Source: an uncultured Bacilli bacterium (lineage in GTDB: Bacteria; Bacillota_I; Bacilli_A; RF39; UBA660). Taken from it: a DNA stretch of 40,212 nucleotides. Location of the stretch: contig CANQIL010000011.1 in assembly GCA_947624045.1 (NCBI GenBank), forward strand, positions 1-40,212. The letters are read 5' to 3'. The notes under the pieces were generated by a model. The model was given only the letters and a program-made list of their open reading frames with translations, was not told where the DNA came from and did no database searches. The position numbers and the translations under genes were made by a program. Position 1 is the stretch's first letter; the number at the start of each line of letters is the position of its first letter. Of the stretch, positions 9,180-16,315 are shown piece after piece.

Positions 9180-9207
9180 AATATCACCATCCCTTTTTCA
9201 ATGCTAT

Positions 9208-9236
9208 ATTGTACCATTTATTGGGTTAAATTTAAA
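9208..9236 (-). promoter_or_regulatory. corA promoter
   Basis: On the minus strand TTTAAA (9236-9231), a 17-nt spacer and TACAAT (9213-9208) with an extended TG. The 5' leader is only about 25 nt, too short for an M-box type Mg2+ riboswitch. Confidence 0.55.
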
Positions 9237-9253
9237 GAGAAAGTTTACTTTAC

Positions 9254-9285
9254 GTTAAAAAAGCACTCAATTTAGTTAAGTGCTC
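9254..9285 (-). terminator. Rho-independent terminator
   Basis: On the minus strand AGCACT and AGTGCT pair around an 11-nt loop, followed by TTTTTT. It ends the transcript of the 284-aa membrane-anchored protein gene. Confidence 0.8.
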
Positions 9286-9305
9286 TTAATTATATTATAT
9301 AAAAA

Positions 9306-10160
9306 TTAGTTTTTGAAATAATTTCCAGTAGCATATAAAATTTGCCCTAAGTCATAAAAACTATTGTCATTATTAAAACCAAGAATAGTTATGGAACTAC
9401 CTACTGTATTTGGAGCAGTTTCTTCTGCCATTAAGAATTTTATAACATGAGAGACATTTGGTAATTTTCCATAGGAATTTACGTTGTTCGTTTTAATGGC
9501 ATCTTCGATAGGCATATATTCAACTGTACCATCGCTCATTAGAAATAGCAATGTCTCAGCACCGGCTGATTGACCAAATCCACTAATAAAAATATCTTCA
9601 ACAGTGTTAGACATTACAATTGTGTAGTTATTATCATGAGCACGAAATTTTATTGTTTTTTTGTCAGTGTTTAATTTGGCATAAGCATTTATAGTATTAC
9701 TATTAGATGTAACTAAAGTGTAAATTGAATTTTCATCATTAAGGCAACCATTAGAGTTAAACTCAGTCAAATAGTCTGGTCCAACAACTCCTCCTTGACC
9801 TCCTGATGGAGTTGCTTGTACTCCTCCAAGTCCTGAAGTAGCACTAGAAGAATTATCAGTTGTATTAGAATTATTCGTACTACTATTATTAGAACTTTCA
9901 TTTGAATTGCTATTTGATTGATTATTAGTATTTGTATTATTTTCTTTTTCTACAACGGTAGAATTATTTTTATTTGTTTCTTTGTTGTTATTGGAAAATA
10001 CATTATTTTGTTCTAAGACTATATATAAAGTTAAACCTAGTATGGCTATTATTAAAACACCTATTGTTATAAAATATTTTTTGTCATCATTTCTTTTTCT
10101 ATGTACATTTTCTCTTTCTGCACTTTTTCTTATTTCTTCATCTTTTTCATATTCTTTCAT
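9306..10160 (-). CDS. Membrane-anchored Asn/Ser-rich extracellular protein, unknown function
   Basis: An N-terminal charged cytosolic tail of about 28 residues is followed by one hydrophobic helix (YFITIGVLIIAILGLTLYIV). Next is a 70-residue low-complexity Asn/Ser/Thr linker and a Gly-rich hinge. The roughly 150-residue C-terminal domain includes a beta-rich SDGTVEYMPIEDAI segment. Topology is type II, with the C-terminal domain outside. The ATG at 10160 is preceded by AGGAG at seven bases; an in-frame GTG two codons earlier lies too close to that site. The C-terminal domain contains one Cys and no catalytic pattern I recognise. It lies just downstream of an HtrA-like protease gene but has its own promoter-like sequence. 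The SDG/EY motif suggests a beta-propeller-like or ligand-binding fold, which is weak inference. Confidence 0.8.
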   Translation of the reverse strand: MKEYEKDEEIRKSAERENVHRKRNDDKKYFITIGVLIIAILGLTLYIVLEQNNVFSNNNKETNKNNSTVVEKENNTNTNNQSNSNSNESSNNSSTNNSNTTDNSSSATSGLGGVQATPSGGQGGVVGPDYLTEFNSNGCLNDENSIYTLVTSNSNTINAYAKLNTDKKTIKFRAHDNNYTIVMSNTVEDIFISGFGQSAGAETLLFLMSDGTVEYMPIEDAIKTNNVNSYGKLPNVSHVIKFLMAEETAPNTVGSSITILGFNNDNSFYDLGQILYATGNYFKN

Positions 10161-10209
10161 ACACACTCTCCTCTTTATTTTAGTTTAGCATGTTAAAATG
10201 TAAAGATAA

Positions 10210-10245
10210 AGAAAAAATGTAAACCTATTAATCAATTTACATTTT
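10210..10245 (-). terminator. Rho-independent terminator of the abi-htrA operon
   Basis: On the minus strand AAATGTAAA pairs with TTTACATTT (9 bp) around a 12-nt loop and runs into a T-rich end. Confidence 0.8.
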
Positions 10246-10280
10246 TATTTACAATTGTTTTTTCCTATATTTGACACATT

Positions 10281-11408
10281 TTAATCAGAACTTTTACCTA
10301 AAGTAACTTTTGTTTTATGCTCTTTGCCATCTCTTATATAAGTAACTTCTATTTTATCACCAGCTTGATATTGATATAGTTCATAACGTAGATAAGCTAT
10401 ATCTTTTACTTTAGCATCATTTAATTTAATAATTACATCACCTTTTTGTAAATCTGAATTAGCGGCAGCTGAATCTTTTTCACATTCAACTATTACTACT
10501 CCTTCAGTAACATCTTTATCAAGCATAATTTGATTTCTATATAGGCTCATTGTATCAGTTGTATTTAACATACTAATACCTAGAACAGGCCATTCAATTT
10601 TTTTGCCATTTTCTAAAGATTCTACATGACTCATGGCATATTCAATTGGAATAGCAAAGCCCATTCCTTCAATTTGTGAATCAACTAATTTCATAGAGCA
10701 AATGCCAATTACTTCGCCATTGATATTTAGAAGTGGTCCACCACTATTTCCTGGGTTAATAGAGGCATCTAGTTGTAAAACACGCATTACCCAGTCATTG
10801 TTAGAAGAGTTACCTACACTAACACTTACCATTCGGTCTTTACCAGATAGGACACCTGATGTTACACTACCACGATAGTCATAGCCCATTGGAGAACCTA
10901 CTGTGAAAACAGTATCACCTAAACTCATCTTTTCACTGTTACCAATATTCGCAACCATTTTTATTTTATCTTTTGAAACTCTTAGAACGGCTAAATCAAG
11001 ATATTCATCACTACCTAAAGTTTCAGCTTCTATTTCTTCATCAGAAGAATTAACAACTTTTATTTCTTTACTATCTGATACAACGTGTTGATTTGTTAAA
11101 ATATAGCCATATTCATTATCTACTTTATAAACAAAGCCACTACCAGTTGATGCTAGTTCATCATTATTATAAACTTGAACAACTACGACAGCATCATATA
11201 TTTTGTCAATTGCGGCCTTTAAAGACGTTTTTTCATAAACTTGTGTTTCATTCTTAGTAATAACAGTATTATTACTACTTCCTATAACCTCATTAATAAT
11301 AGGTGTCCACTTTAGAATAGAAAACATTACTACTCCACCTATTACAAAAGAAAAAATTACTAAAAAAACTAATTTAACATTTTCATTACTACTTTTATTT
11401 TTAGACAT
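10281..11408 (-). CDS. HtrA/DegP-like membrane-anchored serine protease (trypsin + PDZ)
   Basis: An S1C serine protease that would act on misfolded or specific proteins at the outer face of the membrane. One N-terminal membrane helix (about residues 11-33) is followed by a linker and a trypsin-like domain. The triad is complete: His108 in LTNQHVV, Asp138 in YLDLAVL and Ser222 in NPGNSGGPL. A single PDZ domain lies around residues 285-370. The length of 375 aa is typical for Gram-positive HtrA. Its ATG overlaps the last 8 nt of the upstream Abi_2 gene, so the two are translationally coupled, an unusual pairing. A strong terminator follows. Confidence 0.93.
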   Translation of the reverse strand: MSKNKSSNENVKLVFLVIFSFVIGGVVMFSILKWTPIINEVIGSSNNTVITKNETQVYEKTSLKAAIDKIYDAVVVVQVYNNDELASTGSGFVYKVDNEYGYILTNQHVVSDSKEIKVVNSSDEEIEAETLGSDEYLDLAVLRVSKDKIKMVANIGNSEKMSLGDTVFTVGSPMGYDYRGSVTSGVLSGKDRMVSVSVGNSSNNDWVMRVLQLDASINPGNSGGPLLNINGEVIGICSMKLVDSQIEGMGFAIPIEYAMSHVESLENGKKIEWPVLGISMLNTTDTMSLYRNQIMLDKDVTEGVVIVECEKDSAAANSDLQKGDVIIKLNDAKVKDIAYLRYELYQYQAGDKIEVTYIRDGKEHKTKVTLGKSSD

Positions 11409-12351
11409 TTAACTTGCTCCTTTCAATTTTTCTAATATCTTCCCAATTAAGAGGGAAGCCCATCTTCTCTAGTACTTTATCAATACTTATAGTTTTTAAA
11501 TTATAGTTTAGTGTTTCAATACAATTATCAATTTCTAAACACATATTCTTAAAATCCTCTTGAATAAGCATTTGCTTTAAAATAATTATCAAAGCAAATA
11601 CATCATTCTTACCATAAATATATTCATCATCTTCCTTCGGTATTTTTAATAAACTATGAAAAACGGTGTCATTGATGTATTTTTGGGTTTTATTTTCATA
11701 TAAAATATCTTCATGAGCACACAGATTTCGGTAGTTAGCGAGGATTGGTAGATAGTTCATTAGAATATTAGACTCAATTCCATAGATGTCAGCTATTTCT
11801 TTTTGGTCTTCTGGTTTTAAAACAGAATACAGTTCACTTACTATTCCAAAAGATAAGACTTTTACTAATATCCATAATGGTATATATCCATAATTAGAAA
11901 CATAATGTAGTGTAGCTGAGTGTTGGGAACAATTTACTCTTATTTGTCTTTTCATTTTCTTTAATAAATCATTTAGTTGAGCTTGCTTATCAGGCTTTCT
12001 AGTAAAGTTTTTAGGTTTTAGGTAATCACTTTCCTTATAACCATACTTTTTAGATAACTGATAAGATGTAATAGATTTTAAATTATTCTCAATAACAAGC
12101 AAATACTTAAATAAAATATTTCTAAATGAACGGTCAAATAAAAATAAACTATATAACTCTTCAAAAGTAGTGCCTTCTTTAAAAGTTTTATCTTCAGATG
12201 AGTTCATGAAAAGATGACGGTAACCATTTAAAAAGAAATAGTTTTCGCGAAGTAAAACTTCTTTAACATAAGCTTCATCATGAATAGTCATACCTTTTTG
12301 TTTTAAAATTTTTACTTGCTCGTCTAAAGTCTTGAAGTTTTTTTCTATCAT
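11401..12351 (-). CDS. Abi_2 / AbiD-AbiF family abortive-infection HEPN protein
   Basis: The 316-aa sequence has the Abi_2 layout. It opens with a segment about repeated YLNGYRHLF-like sequence (residues 38-48), followed by the FLFDRSFRNILFKYLLVIENNLK helix. It ends with the HEPN RNase motif Rx4H: Arg208 and His213 in YRNLCAHEDILY. Family members act as abortive-infection or RNA-cleaving anti-phage proteins. It overlaps the HtrA-like gene and heads that operon. An extended -10 promoter lies close upstream, leaving no room for the ncRNA sometimes found with abiF genes. Domain assignment is good; a defence role is inferred from family knowledge and from the nearby Wadjet operon. Confidence 0.9.
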   Translation of the reverse strand: MIEKNFKTLDEQVKILKQKGMTIHDEAYVKEVLLRENYFFLNGYRHLFMNSSEDKTFKEGTTFEELYSLFLFDRSFRNILFKYLLVIENNLKSITSYQLSKKYGYKESDYLKPKNFTRKPDKQAQLNDLLKKMKRQIRVNCSQHSATLHYVSNYGYIPLWILVKVLSFGIVSELYSVLKPEDQKEIADIYGIESNILMNYLPILANYRNLCAHEDILYENKTQKYINDTVFHSLLKIPKEDDEYIYGKNDVFALIIILKQMLIQEDFKNMCLEIDNCIETLNYNLKTISIDKVLEKMGFPLNWEDIRKIERSKLNV

Positions 12352-12368
12352 ATTCTCACCTACAATAG

Positions 12369-12377
12369 ATTATATCA
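12369..12377 (-). promoter_or_regulatory. Extended -10 promoter of the abi-htrA operon
   Basis: On the minus strand TGATATAAT lies about 18 nt before the AGGTGAGAAT-ATG start, with no clear -35. The 5' leader is very short. Confidence 0.55.
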
Positions 12378-12418
12378 TAATATTTGTAGAAAAAATATGA
12401 AAATTTAGTGAATTTGTG

Positions 12419-12427
12419 TGATATAAT
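12419..12427 (+). promoter_or_regulatory. Extended -10 promoter of the phospholipase C-like gene
   Basis: TGATATAAT on the plus strand lies 40 nt before the ATG at 12468; no clear -35 is seen. It is divergent from the abi promoter about 45 bp away. Confidence 0.55.
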
Positions 12428-12467
12428 TTTAGTAAGTGCTTATACTTATAGAAATGGGGGAATTATT

Positions 12468-13439
12468 ATGCCAGCTACAATTACGCATGCTTATTTTGCT
12501 AAAGATGTTTATGAAATATTACCAAGTAATATTAAGGATAAATTAAATGTTAAACGAGTAAAGATGTTTGGGCAGTCAACGGATCCATTAATGTTTTATA
12601 ATTTGTTCTCTGTTTTACCAGGGAAAAAGATAAGAAAATTAGACCATTATTTTCATACCCATAAGACGCAAGAGTTTTTTATAAACTTAATTAACTATAT
12701 TAAGGAAAACAATCTAAGTGATGATGAAGATGTTAGTTCATTTTTAGTAGGATTTATATGTCATTATATGTTAGATTCAACAGTACATCCTTACGTTATA
12801 TATAAGACAGGACAATTTGATGAAGATAAGCCTAGTACTTATAAATATAATAATATTCATGGTTTTATGGAAGCTTTTATCGATAATGATATGGTTAGAA
12901 GAAGAAATAAGACTAATCCGTATACTTTTCCATTAGAAAAATTTTGCTTTTCATTAGAAAAGTTTTCAACTAAGTTAAATAAAGTGATAGACTATGCGTT
13001 TAAAAAGACTTATAAGCAAGAAAATATCAGTAAGATTTATTATAAGTCTTTAAAACAAATGAAATGGGCTTTGGTGCTATTTAGAAAAGATAGATATGGT
13101 ATAAAGAAAAATGTATATAAATTTATTGATACTTTTACAACAAAGAAGACTTATCGATTTGAGGCAGTTAGTTATCACTATCCACTTGAAGATAAGCATA
13201 ATTTTTTGAATAGTAATCATAAAGAATGGCGTAATCCAGCTGTTTATGATATGACAAGTACTGAATCATTTATCGACTTATATTTGAAGGCATTAAAACA
13301 AGCAAAAGTATTAGTATGTGGTAGCTTTGATTATATAAATGGTAAAGATATTGATTTAAAGAGTTTATTTACTAATAAAAGCTATGTAACAGGATTGGAT
13401 TGTGATGAAAAGAAAGAGTTAAAATACTTTGAATTTTAA
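12468..13439 (+). CDS. Zinc-dependent phospholipase C-like protein (Zn_dep_PLPC family)
   Basis: The sequence opens MPATITHAYFAKDVYEILP, the N-terminal metal-site helix of the zinc-dependent phospholipase C / S1-P1 nuclease superfamily. Further likely zinc ligands are in FGQSTDPLMF (Asp), HYFHTHKTQEF, ICHYMLDSTVHPYV (His-x3-Asp-x3-His) and HGFMEAFID. The length of 323 aa is typical for the cytosolic or non-classically exported Firmicutes members; no signal peptide is visible. I chose the ATG at 12468 because GGGGG sits eight bases upstream and the family motif starts there, although the frame is open 20 codons earlier. The substrate (phospholipid or other phosphoester) is unknown. Confidence 0.88.
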   Translation: MPATITHAYFAKDVYEILPSNIKDKLNVKRVKMFGQSTDPLMFYNLFSVLPGKKIRKLDHYFHTHKTQEFFINLINYIKENNLSDDEDVSSFLVGFICHYMLDSTVHPYVIYKTGQFDEDKPSTYKYNNIHGFMEAFIDNDMVRRRNKTNPYTFPLEKFCFSLEKFSTKLNKVIDYAFKKTYKQENISKIYYKSLKQMKWALVLFRKDRYGIKKNVYKFIDTFTTKKTYRFEAVSYHYPLEDKHNFLNSNHKEWRNPAVYDMTSTESFIDLYLKALKQAKVLVCGSFDYINGKDIDLKSLFTNKSYVTGLDCDEKKELKYFEF

Positions 13440-13493
13440 TTCTTTTTTGTATAGAAAAGAAATTATTCCTAATACTATAAATAGGTGATAATA

Positions 13494-14561
13494 ATGTTTT
13501 ATAGATATGAAATTAGGAATAATGGTAGAGAAGATATTTTGTATTTATATTTAAATATGAAAGAAGAATTTTCTAAAGAGTTAGGTCGAGGGGCTAGTAA
13601 TGAGGAACTTAGTAGGAGGACTAAAAATTTTATTAGAAATAACAATATCAATTTTAATGGAAAAAAAGTATATTTAATAGTAGATGGTATTGTAGTTAGG
13701 ACTTTAGATATTAGTAGAGTTCCTGATATTATAGAAGTTAAAAGTAATAAAAATTTAAGTGATAGTAATTACTTAGTTACAGTAAAATTAGAGGATAATT
13801 CGTTAATAGAAATTAGTTTGAGAGAATATTTGTTGGGGGTGTTAGCGGGATTTTTCTTTTTTGATATAGAGAAAGAAACTTTTAAAGTATTAGCTATTTT
13901 TTTTAGGACTTATGCATTTAAAATGATGGAAGAAAATAATTTTATAGAAGCTAATTCTTACTTTGCAAGTTTTGCGGATATTAATAATTATAGACTAGTT
14001 TGGGATAAAAATTATGAAGAAAATTACAATTATATAGATAAGGCTATAAGTGAAACGGAGTTGGAATTTGCTTCTTATAATAAAAAATTTATCTTACCTT
14101 TTGTGCATTATTGTAATAGTGGATTTACTTATACTAATAAAGACTTTCCCTATTTGAAAAAAGTAAATAGTTTATGGGATTTAGCTTGTCCTAATTATAT
14201 TGAAACAAAAATTTTTAGTTATGAAGAACTAGCAAGTATTCTGGGAATTAGATTTGATAAAAATATTAAGTTTGATATATTAGAAATGGAAAATAAAAAA
14301 TTTATCAAAAAAGTGAAAATTAATAATAAGGAATTTTCAGGAGATGATTTAGTTAGGTTACTTAAGCTTAGGTCTTTGGAAATTACATTTATTTTTAACA
14401 ATAATTATTTAAAAACAATTACTAAGGGTTGGGGAAATTTCTTAGGATTAAGCATTTATGGCGCAAATGAATTAGCTAAGAATAATTGTAGTTATATTAG
14501 TATTTTGAGTTATTATTACCCTACTGTTAAATTGATGAAGTATGAAAAGAATTTTCAATAG
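13494..14561 (+). CDS. SpoIID/LytB-like protein with degenerate active site
   Basis: SpoIID-family proteins are peptidoglycan lytic transglycosylases. The homologous blocks here are LREYLLGVLAG...FRTYAFKMM, a middle YCNSGFTYTNKDFPYLKKVNSLWD segment and the C-terminal GWGNFLGLSIYGANELA ... SYISILSYYYPTVKL. The catalytic Glu of the VxAxE(M/N)P motif aligns without gaps to Phe in LAGFFFF, and the conserved GWGHGVGMSQYGA is GWGNFLGLSIYGA (His to Asn). The protein is therefore probably not a lytic enzyme. No N-terminal membrane helix is visible, unlike true SpoIID. The ATG at 13494 follows AGGTGAT at four bases; an upstream GTG overlaps that site. It may be a binding or scaffold derivative. Confidence 0.82.
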   Translation: MFYRYEIRNNGREDILYLYLNMKEEFSKELGRGASNEELSRRTKNFIRNNNINFNGKKVYLIVDGIVVRTLDISRVPDIIEVKSNKNLSDSNYLVTVKLEDNSLIEISLREYLLGVLAGFFFFDIEKETFKVLAIFFRTYAFKMMEENNFIEANSYFASFADINNYRLVWDKNYEENYNYIDKAISETELEFASYNKKFILPFVHYCNSGFTYTNKDFPYLKKVNSLWDLACPNYIETKIFSYEELASILGIRFDKNIKFDILEMENKKFIKKVKINNKEFSGDDLVRLLKLRSLEITFIFNNNYLKTITKGWGNFLGLSIYGANELAKNNCSYISILSYYYPTVKLMKYEKNFQ

Positions 14562-14574
14562 ATTTATGTGATAC

Positions 14575-14628
14575 ACTAAAATAGCAACATTTTGTGTCTA
14601 TCTTTTACTAGCAATATTTTAGTACAAT
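14575..14628 (+). promoter_or_regulatory. Promoter region of the first RHH gene, with inverted repeat
   Basis: A 9-bp perfect inverted repeat ACTAAAATA (14575-14583) / TATTTTAGT (14615-14623) ends at a TACAAT -10 (14623-14628). RHH proteins often bind such sites in their own promoter. The sequence TTTAGTACAAT also recurs at the second RHH promoter. Operator function is inference. Confidence 0.35.
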
Positions 14629-14644
14629 GTTAGTGGTGATGTGC

Positions 14645-14791
14645 ATGATTTCTAGTAACATTAGAATTCCCGAAGAATTGTGGAATCAATTGAGGCAATT
14701 AGCTTATGAAGAAAAAAGAAGTATAAATTCTGAGCTAATTTACATAATAGAAAAATATATTGAAGAAAAAATGCTTTTAAAGTCAAAATAA
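14645..14791 (+). CDS. Small ribbon-helix-helix (Arc/CopG-like) protein, 48 aa
   Basis: Encodes MISSNIRIPEELWNQLRQLA and continues through EEKRSINSELIYIIEKYIEEK. The short N-terminal strand (SNIRIPEEL) followed by two helices separated by KRSINSE is the Arc/MetJ ribbon-helix-helix pattern. Such proteins are dimeric DNA binders, often antitoxins or autorepressors. GGTG sits six bases before the ATG at 14645; an ATG two codons upstream is possible. No toxin gene is adjacent. The terminator hairpin overlaps the last codons. Confidence 0.8.
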   Translation: MISSNIRIPEELWNQLRQLAYEEKRSINSELIYIIEKYIEEKMLLKSK

Positions 14792-14802
14792 AAGCTTTTT
14801 TT
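14773..14802 (+). terminator. Rho-independent terminator overlapping the RHH stop codon
   Basis: GCTTTTA (14773-14779) pairs with TAAAAGC (14789-14795), followed by seven T. The TAA stop begins the right arm. Confidence 0.7.
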
Positions 14803-14807
14803 ATCCC

Positions 14808-14836
14808 TTGATTTCGTATATAAAATTTAGTACAAT
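14808..14836 (+). promoter_or_regulatory. Promoter of the second RHH gene
   Basis: TTGATT (14808-14813), a 17-nt spacer and TACAAT (14831-14836), followed by a strong AGGAGGAGGG ribosome binding site. Confidence 0.7.
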
Positions 14837-14856
14837 TAAGTAGGAGGAGGGTTGTT

Positions 14857-14988
14857 ATGGAAATTACATTAGATTTAAAAGAAGAATTGTTTAAAAAATT
14901 GCAGGAAGTTGCGACTGATGAAAAGCGAGATTTTGATGAGGAAATTGCTTACATTATTAGAAAGTATTTAGAAGAAAAGGATAAATAA
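14857..14988 (+). CDS. Second small ribbon-helix-helix-like protein, 43 aa
   Basis: Opens MEITLDLKEELFKKLQEVAT and ends RKYLEEKDK. It has the same strand-helix-helix plan as its upstream neighbour, and the second helix (EEIAYIIRKYLEEK) resembles SELIYIIEKYIEEK there, suggesting a tandem duplication followed by divergence. It has an excellent ribosome binding site and its own promoter. No partner toxin is visible. A DNA-binding role is inferred from the fold. Confidence 0.75.
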   Translation: MEITLDLKEELFKKLQEVATDEKRDFDEEIAYIIRKYLEEKDK

Positions 14989-15077
14989 AAAAAGCATTTT
15001 TCGCAATGCCAAGTAAAAAAGTTAATTAATTTGTACTTTTACTAGAATATTCTAATATCGAAAAGATAATAGAGAAT

Positions 15078-15125
15078 GCAAAAAAAACAAAAAGACGATG
15101 GCTTATCACTTTGAGCTATCGTCTT
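15078..15125 (-). terminator. Rho-independent terminator of the 175-aa protein gene
   Basis: On the minus strand AGACGAT pairs with ATCGTCT, with an inner AGCT/AGCC extension, followed by TTTTTGTTTTTTT. Confidence 0.85.
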
Positions 15126-15130
15126 CTTTA

Positions 15131-15658
15131 TTACATTGTTCTTGGAGTTTCTTTTTCAGATATTTCATATTCTGCAAATTCTTTTTCAACATAATTTTTC
15201 ATCCAATCGATATAGGATCTTACTGAATCTCCGAGATTACTAGTATTTATTTTTGAAATAATTTCTGGTGTAATTTGCATAAGATCTTGTGGGTCAACTG
15301 TTAATGGAACTTTTTTAAAAAATTTAAATTTTGCATTTTTTTGTTGTTCGTTATTATAAGTAAGTAAATTATCATCAGAAAAGTTTGCAAATAATCCATT
15401 TGTTGGAGCCTCCTCTGTTTCATAAATACGAACAGACATAATAGCTTTTTCCCTAGAGTAATGTTCTTCAAACAACCCGTTTCCTTTATATGTTACTAAT
15501 GTATAAACATCTTCTATATTTTCTCCAGTCATTAGATTATCATCATTATTATCTTCTTTAAAGCATTGTTTATCACCTGGAACTATATATCCAAGATGAT
15601 TTAATGTTATAGCGTATATACCATCTTTTTGTGGCATAATCCTTTTAACTTCTTCCAT
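15131..15658 (-). CDS. Hypothetical protein, 175 aa
   Basis: I do not recognise this family. It is an acidic, soluble, probably alpha/beta protein with no signal peptide or membrane helix. Aromatic and hydrophobic stretches (DGIYAITLNHLGYIVPGD near residues 12-29; YTLVTYKGNGLFEEHYSREKAIMSVRIYE near 52-80) suggest a beta-rich N-terminal domain. Residues 120-175 look helical. It has a consensus ribosome binding site (AGGAGG) and its own TACAAT -10, and ends at a strong terminator. It lies just downstream of the type VII secretion genes but is transcribed separately; whether it is a cargo or immunity protein is unknown. Confidence 0.7.
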   Translation of the reverse strand: MEEVKRIMPQKDGIYAITLNHLGYIVPGDKQCFKEDNNDDNLMTGENIEDVYTLVTYKGNGLFEEHYSREKAIMSVRIYETEEAPTNGLFANFSDDNLLTYNNEQQKNAKFKFFKKVPLTVDPQDLMQITPEIISKINTSNLGDSVRSYIDWMKNYVEKEFAEYEISEKETPRTM

Positions 15659-15805
15659 AATTAAACCTCCTAATAATCAAAATACTATGTACGCACTAAT
15701 TGTAACATATTTTTTATTGTTTTTATAAATTTCAAATAAATTTTACATAAATTGAGTAAGTAATTTACATTTTTCTGTTATTTTAGTGATTAATTGTTTG
15801 TCGAC

Positions 15806-15897
15806 TTATACTATTAGGAGTTTTGAATAACCTTTATTATCGCTCCATATGAAAATAGGACTATCTGGAAAAAACAAATTAATTTCTTGACAGTTTT
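15806..15897 (-). pseudogene. Possible C-terminal gene remnant in the 15,659-15,908 gap
   Basis: The 250-bp gap holds no complete gene. One minus-strand frame reads INLFFPDSPIFIWSDNKGYS and ends KLLIV-stop, with no start codon of its own except a TTG. The aromatic-rich, beta-like ending looks protein-derived rather than random, so it may be the end of a lost gene. The rest of the gap contains the TACAAT promoter of the 175-aa gene near 15,700. This is weak evidence. Confidence 0.2.
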
Positions 15898-15908
15898 TTT
15901 AGCTTAAA

Positions 15909-16127
15909 TTAATTTTTTTTACTAGCTAGTTCCTCTAAAGCTTTATCAGCATCTTTGTTTATTTCCAGGGTAGTTTCTAAATACTTAGAGTATCCTTCAA
16001 CGGTAGCGGTAAAATCAGAAAGTTCTTGAATATTTTTATCTTTGATAAGCTCATTTATAATAGATGACTCTTTTTTTAAAGCATTGGCGATTGCGGATAT
16101 TTCTTCATATTTTAATTCACCTATCAT
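15909..16127 (-). CDS. Small helical protein of the type VII secretion cluster, 72 aa
   Basis: A short all-helical protein: an Ile/Ala/Ser-rich first helix (residues 5-27), a turn, then an amphipathic helix (34-68) ending in Lys. It has no Cys, signal peptide or membrane segment. The size and two-helix plan recall the Esx/WXG100-like accessory or chaperone proteins of T7SS loci, though the WXG motif is absent. It overlaps the 60-aa gene by 4 nt (ATGA), so the two are coupled and probably made in equal amounts. It is the last gene of the essC operon. A substrate or chaperone role is inferred from context. Confidence 0.7.
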   Translation of the reverse strand: MIGELKYEEISAIANALKKESSIINELIKDKNIQELSDFTATVEGYSKYLETTLEINKDADKALEELASKKN

Positions 16128-16306
16128 AGGCTTTCCTCCTCTGAATTCTTTTTAAAGTCATCGGCATATTTTATAACTATAGGCTTATATTCTTCAATAC
16201 TTTCAATATAATTATAATTATCTTGAGAGTCCCATTTAGTTTTCATAATATTCAAATACTCATAAATTTTATTTACTGCTTCAACATATTTTTTATAATC
16301 ATCCAT
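16124..16306 (-). CDS. Small WXG100-like helical protein of the type VII secretion cluster, 60 aa
   Basis: Two helices flank KTKWDSQDNYNYIES (about residues 23-37), a Trp followed by polar residues and an aromatic, reminiscent of the W-x-G hairpin of WXG100 proteins but shorter than the usual 100 residues. The C-terminal helix (YKPIVIKYADDFKKNSEEE) has the acidic or polar end common in exported Esx proteins. It starts 9 nt after the ubiquitin-like gene and overlaps the 72-aa gene. Assignment as an Esx-type substrate is plausible, not proven. Confidence 0.7.
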   Translation of the reverse strand: MDDYKKYVEAVNKIYEYLNIMKTKWDSQDNYNYIESIEEYKPIVIKYADDFKKNSEEESL

Positions 16307-16315
16307 AAATTCTCC

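Noticed and set aside
9180-9305. Magnesium riboswitch before corA
   Set aside because: The leader predicted from the promoter is only about 25 nt.
12352-12467. abiF-type ncRNA upstream of the Abi_2 gene
   Set aside because: The promoter lies about 18 nt before the ribosome binding site, leaving no room for a structured leader or separate RNA.
15872-15905. Plus-strand TTGACA-like promoter
   Set aside because: TTGACA is followed by a T-run, without a good -10 or a gene downstream on that strand; it overlaps the end of the 72-aa gene.
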